DNA from: JAXGPL01 sp040766985
GTDB lineage: Bacteria > Bacillota > Sulfobacillia > JAUYEG01
Assembly (NCBI GenBank): GCA_040766985.1
Contig: JAXGPL010000005.1
Location: 62,001 to 126,000, forward strand
DNA: 64,000 nucleotides
Direction: 5' to 3'
Shown here: in pieces, positions 45,550 through 53,253 of the stretch
Numbering within the stretch: the first letter of the stretch is position 1
How the letters are laid out: the number at the start of each line of letters is the position of its first letter
Made by a program: the position numbers and the translations under genes
Notes under the pieces: model-generated
Told to the model about the DNA's origin: nothing
What the model saw: the letters and a program-made list of their open reading frames with translations, nothing else
Databases searched by the model: none

Positions 45550-46845
45550 TCATCGCGGGCTTGTACTGGCTCCGGCCTCCTGGAGCGCAGCGGCGCTGTC
45601 CCACAGCAGATCCACAATTGTCGTAGCGAAGACCTTTGTGGGGGCGACGTAAGCGGCATCCTCATCAACGACCCGGAAGTCCTTTGAGTGCCCGGCACCC
45701 TCAACGCCCCCCGTCGAAATCCGCGCCGCAGGGATGATGTGGCTGACGTCGCCGAAGTCCGACGACGCGGTGGTGAACTCGTCCGCAGAACCCGGCTTGA
45801 CTCGCTCCGAGCCCAGCCCTTGCACAGCGTTGGCCTCCAGCAGCAGGTCGGAGCACCACCGCACGGCGAGGTCGGGCCGTTGCGGGATAGCCGGCAGGGT
45901 GGTTATGTCAACTTCCGCGCCCAGCGCCATCGCTGCACCGCGCATCGACCTGTCTAGCTTGGCGTTGGCGTCGAAGATGCCGGCCATGGTCCGGCCGCGG
46001 ACGTAGGTTTCGAGCCGGACGTCTGCCGGGACGACGTTGACCAGGTCGCCGCCCTTGGTGATGATCGGGTGGATGCGGATGGATTCGCTTTCGGGGAAGG
46101 TTTCACGCTGCGCAAACAGGGCGACCAGCCCGACCACCGCGGCGTTGAGCGCGTTGATGCCATCCTGCGGCGCAGCTCCCGAGTGCGCCTCGCGCCCGCG
46201 GAAGCGGACCATCTTGCCGATGAAACCGTTCGTCCCGCCGCGCTGCACCCCGACTGCCCTGCCGCCCAGCTGGCCCGAATGGCTCGCGAGGTACAGGCCG
46301 ATGCCGTCAAGCTCGCCGAGTGCGATCCAACTGGCCTTGCCGCCGACAAACGGCACAACGCCGCGGTCCACCAGCCGCCGCCGGAAGTCCAGTTCAACGT
46401 ACTCCTCCGCCGGCATTCCCAAGAACTGAACCTCGCCGTCGAGCCACTGCATCGCGCCCGACTCCACCAGCGCGATCGCGGTTCCCAAAACTGCGGCGAC
46501 CTGGGCGTGGTGGCCGCAGGAGTGGGCGCCGCCGGTTTCCAGGTCCGCGTCGGGGTGTTCCGGGCAGACTACGCAGTCCATGTCTCCAGCGACCGCGATG
46601 ACGCCGTCACAGCGCCGCCCCGGCAGGAATCCCTTGACGCCGGTCTGCGCGATACCGGTCCGGCAGCGCAAGCCCAGCCCCTCAAGCACTTCCTGCATCA
46701 GCCCCATGGTCTTGCGCTCTTTGTATCCGAGTTCGGGGTTGCGCCAGATGGTCCGGCCGAGCTCCTTGATGCGTGCGGCGTTGCGGTCGACCGCCTCGAG
46801 CACGGCCTTCTTGACCTCGGCGCGGTCGGGCCTGGTTTCGGTCAT
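45550..46845 (-). CDS. M20 family amidohydrolase, AbgB-like
   Basis: About 431 residues from the ATG at 46845, which has GGAGG 8 bp upstream; a GTG at 46854 overlaps that site and is less likely. Motifs: GRTIWRNPELGYKERKTMGL, AVAGDMDCVVC, GGAHSCGHHAQVAAVLGTAI with metal ligands, FLGMPAEEYVELDFRRRL, GKMVRFRGREAHSGAAPQDG and NVVPADVRLETYVRGRTM. The long FLGMPAEEYVE stretch and GHHAQ motif fit the AbgB/p-aminobenzoyl-glutamate hydrolase branch. It converges with the other M20 gene across the palindrome array. The MFS gene behind it on the same strand is likely co-transcribed. Confidence 0.92.
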   Translation of the reverse strand: MTETRPDRAEVKKAVLEAVDRNAARIKELGRTIWRNPELGYKERKTMGLMQEVLEGLGLRCRTGIAQTGVKGFLPGRRCDGVIAVAGDMDCVVCPEHPDADLETGGAHSCGHHAQVAAVLGTAIALVESGAMQWLDGEVQFLGMPAEEYVELDFRRRLVDRGVVPFVGGKASWIALGELDGIGLYLASHSGQLGGRAVGVQRGGTNGFIGKMVRFRGREAHSGAAPQDGINALNAAVVGLVALFAQRETFPESESIRIHPIITKGGDLVNVVPADVRLETYVRGRTMAGIFDANAKLDRSMRGAAMALGAEVDITTLPAIPQRPDLAVRWCSDLLLEANAVQGLGSERVKPGSADEFTTASSDFGDVSHIIPAARISTGGVEGAGHSKDFRVVDEDAAYVAPTKVFATTIVDLLWDSAAALQEAGASTSPR

Positions 46846-46897
46846 TGCGGGCACCTCCAGATGTGTTCGGTACGGCAGCGGGGGCCGCTAACTGGGC

Positions 46898-48134
46898 TCA
46901 GGCCGGCGTCCGCCGGCCTCGCCCCGCGGTCACTTCCCGGAGCAGGATCAGGGCCATCAGGGCAATCGCCGCGAAGGTCATCACGTACGGGGTCAGCCGC
47001 CCAAGAGCCCCCGCCAGCCAGCTTGCCACAGGCGGCCCGAGTGCTGCGATAGCTCCGGTTATCGCCCCCAGAATGCCCAGCGCGAGTCCCCTGCCCTGTC
47101 CTTCGACGAGTTCGGTGCGCAACGTGTCGTACGCGATAATGGAAACCTGCAGGAACACATACCCCACGGTGAACAGGGCGAGACCAGCCGCAAACCCGCT
47201 CGATCCGAGCCACAGGCCTAGCAGCGGCGCGAACCCGGCCATCCCCGCGAGGAGGACCCGCCGCGGCCCGAGGGTGCCGATCAGCCGCCCGCCGACGAGG
47301 CTGACGGCGATGGCGACCAGGGGACCTGCCGAGAACAGCAGGTTAACCTCTGCCTTGCTGTATCCCAGCGCATCCTGCGCATAGATCGGAATGAACGGCC
47401 CCTGCGTTGTCATCGTGGTGGTCAGGACGAACAGCGTCCCCACGGCCAGGATGGCGCGTCCGCCGGGCCGCCAGACGTGCTGCCAGACCACCCGGGACTG
47501 CTCAAGCACCCCACGCAGGGTCAGCCGCCCCTGTCCGGCAGGCCGGGGTCCGCCGCCCCAAACGGTTTCGGACATCATGAACCAACGCATCGCGGTCGCC
47601 ACCGCGAGCGCGACGCCGTTGACCGCCATCAGTTGGTGGATGGCGGCTGATTCCATCAGGAAGGCGCCGATTACCGGCCCAACCGTGTAGCCGAGGCCCG
47701 AGGCCACCTGGAACACGGCAAATGCCATGCCGCGCTTTTCCCTGCTCACGGACTCCGCAAGGATTGCGGCGAACGACGGCGACTGAATGGCCCCCATCGC
47801 CCGGTTGGCGATGACCAGCGCCGCCAACACAACCCAGCTACGGGTCAGCGACATCCCGAAGTACATTCCGACGGCCAGGACACCTGGGACGACAATGGCG
47901 ACCTTGCGGCCCCAGCGGTCGGCGATAACCCCGCCGAGAATCTGCGGGACCGACTGCGCCACGCCGATCAGGAAGAACACGACGCTTACGGCAAATTCCC
48001 GTAGCGCCGTAATCGCGAAGGATCAGCGGGATCAGCCGCTGCCGGGTGAAGCTGGCGCTTAGCAGGATCAGAAGGCTCGACGAAAGGATGACGACATTGC
48101 GCTCCAGCGCCAGCGCCTGAGCCCACCGGGGCAA
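46898..48134 (-). CDS. MFS transporter, frameshifted near the N-terminus
   Basis: The first 45 residues (TTG at 48134, MPRWAQALALERNVVILSSS, then LLSASFTRQRLIPLILRDYG) read to about 47997. The rest continues in another frame (FFLIGVAQSVPQILGGVIAD, then RWGRKVAIVVPGVLAVGMYF) to the stop at 46898. The restored size is about 412 residues with twelve helices and the loop 2-3 motif G-G-V-I-A-D-R-W-G-R-K typical of the family. One missing base explains the break. The substrate is unknown; position beside the AbgB-like hydrolase suggests peptide, acyl-amino-acid or folate-fragment import or export. Confidence 0.82.
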
Positions 48135-48481
48135 GCCGTGTGCGGCGGCTGCTCCCGGGTTCAGCAGTGTGGCCGTATGCGGCGGCCCAGACTGCCGGGG
48201 GGCACGGAGTGATTACGGCGGCATCTGCCGATTGCCGGCTTGGGCAACGGCTTCGGCGTTTGTTCGTTAGGGACGTATAAATCACCTGGAAATATCGCTT
48301 TGTGATTCCCTTCGAAAGGCGGGATACCTGCTACAAAGCTAGCTACCGGCGCGGATTTCCGGCCTTCGCAGGGAATCACGGCGGTCCGCGTCGTAAGGGT
48401 CGAGGGGAAGGAATAGCTACGCAATTAGCCTTCTCCGGTCGAATAACCCAGGCGTAGCGCCGCGGCAGAGGCGCAAGCAGA

Positions 48482-48934
48482 AGGAGGAGGCACGGAAGAA
48501 GCGAACGCTCCGTCAAACCGTCAGATCGCATTCGCCGCACTTGCCGTCGTTGTCGCGCTCAGTCTCTGCGCGAACCTTTGGCTCAGCATGCGCGTCAACG
48601 AGCTGCAGCGCGATACGGCCGCCATACGCGGCGACCTCGAACAGGCCGAACGCGCCCTGCAGGACCAGATAGGCGGCCCGCGGCACAGATCGCGGCGTTC
48701 CGGGTCGCAGGGTCACAGCCAGCTACCTCACTGGCGAAACCTGGGCTAGAAGCGCTGCCGCATCCGCCGACGAGGAAGGCGACAGCTGGAGGCTAGTCAT
48801 CGCCCCGAGGCAGAGGTTTTGCGGCTGCGGTTTGTCCTGGCCAACGGGGCTGCCGTCGAGACACAACTCGACCCGATCCCCAGGCCGAAACAGTGCTGGA
48901 GGTGGGATTGCGGAAGGTTTCCGTCCTCAAGTAG
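48482..48934 (+). pseudogene. Membrane-anchored hypothetical protein, frameshifted
   Basis: After a strong AAGGAGG (48482-48488) the strand encodes EEANAPSNRQIAFAALAVVV and LSLCANLWLSMRVNELQRDT, a membrane segment followed by a coiled coil (AAIRGDLEQAERALQDQIGG). Reading shifts near 48675 to VTASYLTGETWARSAAASAD, EEGDSWRLVIAPR, again near 48810 to EVLRLRFVLANGAAVETQLD, and ends with ETVLEVGLRKVSVLK before TAG 48932-48934. No normal start codon is found in the first frame. The restored product is about 145 residues with one N-terminal helix. Family not recognised. Confidence 0.5.
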
Positions 48935-48961
48935 CGGGGCGCGCACGCCGCGCGCAGCATC

Positions 48962-50155
48962 TTACGCCTTGATCGCCTCGGCGACCGTCCTTCCCCACTC
49001 TCGGCAGGCGGCGATTTCCCCGGTCGTCGGGACCCGCTTGAGCTTGAGCGGGTCGGCGGCGATCTTGGCGCCCATACCCTTGAGGTGGTTGCTGATTTCG
49101 TCGGCGGCCTCGCCGCTCCAGCCAAACGAACCGAACGTAGCGCATACCTTGCCGGCCGGGCGCAGCCCCACCGTCTCGTGCACGAACTTGGCCACATCGG
49201 GCAGGCTCAACCTGTTGACGGTCGGCGATCCGACGACGAGGCCTTTCCACTTGGCCATTTCTGCGATGATGTCGTTGATGTCGGTCGTGCTCGTGCGCAG
49301 GATCTTGACAGGCACGCCCGAGTCGGCCATGCCTTGGGCGATTTCCTCGGCCATGCGCCGGGTCGAACCCCACATCGTATCGTAGGCGATGACGCAGCCA
49401 GTGTCGCCGCCGCCCGGCGACGACCACCTCGCATAGGCATCGAGAATGCGGCTCAGGTCCTTGCGCCAAATCACGCCGTGGCTGGGGGCGATGATCTTGA
49501 TCGGCAGGTTGAGTTTCTGGACCTCGGCGAGTTTGCGGCCGACCAGGGAGCTGAATGGCAACAGGATGTTGGCGTAGTATTTCTGGGCCTCCTGCATCAC
49601 TTCATCCAGGTCAACCTGGTCGTCAAAGCGGAAACCCGTCGCGATATGCTGCCCGAACGCATCGTTGGACATCAGGATCTGGTCCTCGACAAGATAGGCG
49701 AACATGCTGTCCGGCCAGTGCAGCATAGGCGCCTCGATGAACGAGATGGTCTTTCTTCCGAGGCTGATCGTGTCGCCCGTCTTGACCACACGATAGCGCC
49801 AGGCTCCAAAGTAGTGCTTGCTCAGTCCATCCTTGCCGCGCGGGCTGCACAGCACCTCAGCGTCGGGGCATTTGGCCAACACCGCGGGGAGGGCGCCGGA
49901 GTGGTCGGTTTCAACGTGGTTGGACACGATGATCTGGAGCTTGCTTGGGTCAATGATCTCGGAGATGTTGCGGAGCAGGGTTTCGGTAAACGGTGCCCAC
50001 ACCGTGTCCACGAGCGTGGGCCGCTCGTCCATGATCAGGTATGCGTTATAGGTGCTGCCGCGGTGGGTGGAGAGTGACTCGCCGTGGAACGACCGCAAAT
50101 CCCAGTCCACAGCCCCGACCCAGTAGACATCCTTGGCAAGCTCAACGGGGTGCAT
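48962..50155 (-). CDS. fprA: Flavodiiron protein (FprA type)
   Basis: A 397-residue protein with an N-terminal metallo-beta-lactamase diiron domain and a C-terminal flavodoxin domain. Iron ligands: SNHVETDHSGAL (H-x-E-x-D), FIEAPMLHWPDSM (His), LMSNDAFGQH (Asp) and IAPSHGVIWRK (His). The FMN-binding loop is VIAYDTMWGSTRRMAEEIAQ at residues ~250-270. Flavodiiron proteins reduce O2 to water or NO to N2O using rubredoxin or NADH-linked electrons and protect anaerobes. The diiron ligand set is complete, so it should be active. ATG 50155 has TTAAGGAGGC about 5 bp upstream. Confidence 0.96.
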   Translation of the reverse strand: MHPVELAKDVYWVGAVDWDLRSFHGESLSTHRGSTYNAYLIMDERPTLVDTVWAPFTETLLRNISEIIDPSKLQIIVSNHVETDHSGALPAVLAKCPDAEVLCSPRGKDGLSKHYFGAWRYRVVKTGDTISLGRKTISFIEAPMLHWPDSMFAYLVEDQILMSNDAFGQHIATGFRFDDQVDLDEVMQEAQKYYANILLPFSSLVGRKLAEVQKLNLPIKIIAPSHGVIWRKDLSRILDAYARWSSPGGGDTGCVIAYDTMWGSTRRMAEEIAQGMADSGVPVKILRTSTTDINDIIAEMAKWKGLVVGSPTVNRLSLPDVAKFVHETVGLRPAGKVCATFGSFGWSGEAADEISNHLKGMGAKIAADPLKLKRVPTTGEIAACREWGRTVAEAIKA

Positions 50156-50249
50156 ATTTAGCCTCCTTAATAGAGATGGTCGAGACTAATTTGCTCCGCC
50201 AGCCATCATTTCCTCTCGCCCCTCCCGTCTCGCCGGAGCCGGGCCTCCC

Positions 50250-51284
50250 CTATCCCGGTCCCGGACCCCACAGGGCGCGCGCCGCGGCCGGCCAGTGGGG
50301 CGCTCCGGCGATTGCCCGCCGCAACCGCTCCGGCAGGTCGGCGAGGACATCGAACGGGTGAAGCAGACAGTAGCACATCATCCGCATGGCGAATTCGGGG
50401 CTCGTGTCGGGAGCGCGCGATCCCGGCCGACCACTGCGGTACGCGTCGCGAAACGCCGCCAGGGCGTCCCGGTTGCAGGCCAGGGCCAAGAGGTAAAGCG
50501 CAACCAACTCGTACTCGGGGTCGCCGACCATGGCGTCTCCGAGGTCGATCAGACCGTTGATCCTCCAGCGTCCCCCACCCTCAAGCGGGGCGACGAGTAC
50601 GTGGTCCGCCGTCACATCGCACGACAGCAGGCTCAGCCCCCAGCCGGGCGAGGGCGGGCTCCACGGACCCGCAAGGAAACCCGCCATCCCATCGATCAAA
50701 TGCCCCGGCAGGGTCCCCCAACGGCGGTGCCGGGCCGGAGCGCCGGCCTTTTGTGTCGCCAGAAAGTCAAGCCACGCCTGGCGGCTCGTCGCAAGCCCCG
50801 CCCGCGAGGCGAGCGTGAGTGGCAGGCTGTGCAGTACCGCGGTGAAGTCACCGAGGCGCGCGGCGATGTTGGCGCGCTGGGCGGGTGCGAGGGACTCCCA
50901 CACCTGCCCCAAGGGGACACCGTTGATGCGGCGCATGATCAAATAAGGCCAGGTGGAGTTGCCCGAGCCGGGTGTTGACGCAGGCAACACGCCGCATGCG
51001 ACCATACCCGGAAACGGAAGTAGGCTGTGCGACGCGACCTCGCGGTAGAGTCCGGTTTCGGTGGCAAAATCCTTCGGCCAGAGGGGGGAGTAGATCTTGA
51101 CGATCAGATAACTCCCCGCGGCGAATACAGCGTGCGACCCCGGCAGCAAGCCATCGTTGCTGACGGGGACATCCGACGGCAGGCCGTGCTGCGCAAGGGC
51201 TGCGCGAACCAGCGGCGCCCAAAGGTCGACGTCTCGGAAGACCGCTGACCAGTCGGCGAGGCTCTGGATGTTGGGCAGGCCCAT
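50250..51284 (-). CDS. Aminoglycoside-phosphotransferase-like kinase
   Basis: A 344-residue protein from the ATG at 51284, with GAGGTGAT 3 bp upstream; the frame is open for 900 bp more but that part is antisense to the next gene. N-lobe: FAAGSYLIVKIYSPLWPKDF with the ATP-binding Lys, then YREVASHSLLPFPGMV. The C-lobe has LLSCDVTADHVLVAP where APH kinases have H-G-D-x(4)-N. The catalytic Asp is kept, but the preceding His and the later Asn are Ser and His. It continues LIDLGDAMVGDPEYELVALY, the Mg-binding block. Small-molecule or protein phosphorylation is expected; antibiotic resistance is not implied. Confidence 0.82.
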   Translation of the reverse strand: MGLPNIQSLADWSAVFRDVDLWAPLVRAALAQHGLPSDVPVSNDGLLPGSHAVFAAGSYLIVKIYSPLWPKDFATETGLYREVASHSLLPFPGMVACGVLPASTPGSGNSTWPYLIMRRINGVPLGQVWESLAPAQRANIAARLGDFTAVLHSLPLTLASRAGLATSRQAWLDFLATQKAGAPARHRRWGTLPGHLIDGMAGFLAGPWSPPSPGWGLSLLSCDVTADHVLVAPLEGGGRWRINGLIDLGDAMVGDPEYELVALYLLALACNRDALAAFRDAYRSGRPGSRAPDTSPEFAMRMMCYCLLHPFDVLADLPERLRRAIAGAPHWPAAARALWGPGPG

Positions 51285-51398
51285 TCGATCACCTCGCGTT
51301 GGGGTTCCGTGGCCCGGCGGCCTTTCCCTCCCGGAGGAGGGCCGCGCCAGCGGCGCAGGGAAGACAGCATCCATAGGTGTCCAAAAGGAGGAACCCAC

Positions 51399-53027
51399 AT
51401 GCCTGACTTGGCATTGATCAACGGTAAAATCGCGACGGTCGACAAGCAGGACCGCTTTGTGACCGCGGTCGCGATCAGGAACGGCAGGTTCGTGGCTGCT
51501 GGATCCGACATGCAGGTTCTTTCGCACACGGACCGCGGCACACAGGTTATCGACCTGGGTGGGCGGACTGCGATTCCCGGCATCGTCGACTCGCACAACC
51601 ACATCATCCACGCGGGGGTTCTGCTGGAGGGCGTGATGCTGTTTGATGCGCGCACCATCGACGACGTCAAGGCAGCCGTGGCCAGGCGCGTCGCGAAGGC
51701 CCGTCCGGGCGAGTGGATCGAGGGCGGGGGTTGGATCGAGAGCCAGTTCGCCGAGTTCCGGGCGCCGAATCGCTGGGATCTCGACGAGGTTTCCCCTGAG
51801 AATCCCGTGATCCTCGACCGCCTGTTCGGGGCCAGCGCCGTCAACTCCAAAGCCCTGGAGTCGGCCGGAATTGACCGCAACACGCCCGACCCACGGCGCG
51901 GTCAGATCGAGCGCGATCCGAAGACAGGCGAGCCGACCGGCGTGCTCCGCAACGGCGCGCAATCGCTCGTGGACTCGGTCATCGCCGCCAGGCCAGCGGG
52001 CGACCTGCTCGAACGCACCAAGCACCTCATCGACATCACCTGCCGTGAGTACATCCGCTGGGGTATAACAAGCATCGTCGAGCCCGGGGTGCCGCCACTC
52101 GCGATGCAGGCGTACCAGCAGATGCGCGACGCGGGCCGCCTGCCCATCCGCCTGAATATGATGCCGGCCTGGTGGGGACTGTTCGCAACCGCCGGCCAAG
52201 CCAATCTAGACAAGGTCGCAACGGCGCTCGGCGCGCGGACTGGCCTCGGCTACGAATGGCTGCGGGTGGGCGCCCTCAAGATGGCCATCGACGGCGGGCT
52301 GGCCAGCAAGACCGCCATGCTCAACGCGCCCTTCATCGACGGGACGTGGAGCACCATCCCCTTGCGTCTGGACATCGACCGGTTGGAGGAGTACTTCACG
52401 ACCGGGATTGAACGCGACTGGTCAATCGGCATCCACTGCTGCGGCGACCGGGCCCAGGATCTCGCGTGCGAAGCGTTTGCCCGCGTCCTGGACCGGACCG
52501 GACGAAAGCCCGCGCGGCATCATATCATCCACGGCTACCTGCCGACCCCGAGGGCGCTCGAGATCATGGCGGAGTACGGTATTGGAGTGTCGGTGCAGCC
52601 TGGTTTCATGTGGGTTGAGGGCGACATGTACTACCATGCGGTTGACGTGGAAACCGTCAACTACTTCAAGCCGCTGCAAACCTACGCCAAGCACGGCATC
52701 GTCGCCGCGGCCAACTCGGACATGACCTCCGCGCACTATAACCCGTTCTTTGGCATGCACTCGGCCGTGACGCGCAGGACAAGCCAGGGGCGCGTAATGG
52801 GCGAGGCCGAGCGGGTCGCCGACCGCAACCAGATGCTCCGCCTGTTCACGGTCAACGGCGCCTGGCTGACGGGCGAGGAAGACCTCAAGGGATCCATTGA
52901 GCCGGGCAAGCTGGGTGATGTTGCGGTGCTGTCAGGCGACTTGTTTACGGTGCCGGAGGACGAAATCAGGGAACTCAAGGTGGTCCTGACAGTGGTCGGG
53001 GGCACGGTGGTCCACCGGGAGATGTAG
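51399..53027 (+). CDS. YtcJ-like metal-dependent amidohydrolase
   Basis: A 542-residue protein from the ATG at 51399, with AAAAGGAGG 6 bp upstream. Blocks: LALINGKIATVDKQDRFVTA, VIDLGGRTAIPGIVDSHNHI (metal H-x-H, here HNH), GEWIEGGGWIESQFAE, NPVILDRLFGASAVNSKALE, LKMAIDGGLASKTAM, GIHCCGDRAQDLACEAFARV, IIHGYLPTPRALEIMAEYGI and ANSDMTSAHYNPF with the catalytic Asp. This is the Amidohydro_3 (YtcJ) family, usually 520-560 residues. Activity on N-formyl or N-acyl amines is likely; the natural substrate is open. It converges on leuS across palindrome array 2. Confidence 0.92.
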   Translation: MPDLALINGKIATVDKQDRFVTAVAIRNGRFVAAGSDMQVLSHTDRGTQVIDLGGRTAIPGIVDSHNHIIHAGVLLEGVMLFDARTIDDVKAAVARRVAKARPGEWIEGGGWIESQFAEFRAPNRWDLDEVSPENPVILDRLFGASAVNSKALESAGIDRNTPDPRRGQIERDPKTGEPTGVLRNGAQSLVDSVIAARPAGDLLERTKHLIDITCREYIRWGITSIVEPGVPPLAMQAYQQMRDAGRLPIRLNMMPAWWGLFATAGQANLDKVATALGARTGLGYEWLRVGALKMAIDGGLASKTAMLNAPFIDGTWSTIPLRLDIDRLEEYFTTGIERDWSIGIHCCGDRAQDLACEAFARVLDRTGRKPARHHIIHGYLPTPRALEIMAEYGIGVSVQPGFMWVEGDMYYHAVDVETVNYFKPLQTYAKHGIVAAANSDMTSAHYNPFFGMHSAVTRRTSQGRVMGEAERVADRNQMLRLFTVNGAWLTGEEDLKGSIEPGKLGDVAVLSGDLFTVPEDEIRELKVVLTVVGGTVVHREM

Positions 53028-53038
53028 GCAGGGCTACT

Positions 53039-53241
53039 TGCGACGCCGGGCGCGTATCGCCCGGCCGGGTTGCGCCCCTGGGCGCACATCGCCCCGGGAG
53101 TCGCGCCCCTGAGCACACATACCCGCGACCTGCGCCCCTGGGCGCGGGGCGGCGGGGCGAGTTGTGCTCCTCAGCACAGGCCAGCCCGCCGGGTTGCGCC
53201 CCCGGGCGCACATCGCCCCGGGAGTCGCGCCCCTGAGCACA
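53039..53241. repeat. Array 2: seven 16-nt palindromic units with ~32-bp period
   Basis: Units start at 53039 (degenerate), 53071, 53102, 53131, 53163, 53195 and 53226 (steps 32, 31, 29, 32, 32, 31). TGCGCCCCTGGGCGCA (53071) and TGCGCCCCCGGGCGCA (53195) are perfect palindromes apart from the centre. TGTGCTCCTCAGCACA (53163) is also perfect, with two base pairs changed in both arms relative to 53071. The 15-nt spacer CATCGCCCCGGGAGT occurs twice (53087, 53211). The array starts 12 bp after the amidohydrolase stop and ends 12 bp before the leuS stop codon, so it fills the gap between convergent genes. Same form and period as the array at 45197-45431. Confidence 0.88.
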
Positions 53242-53253
53242 GGTCGTAGCGGC

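Noticed and set aside
51285..52199. N-terminal extension of the APH-like kinase
   Set aside because: The frame is open but lies antisense to the amidohydrolase; an ATG at 51284 with GAGGTGAT upstream gives a normal kinase length.
53039..53241. CRISPR array
   Set aside because: The repeats are only 16 nt and imperfect, two spacers are identical, spacers are 13-16 nt and no cas gene is near. The palindromic unit with helical spacing is a better description.
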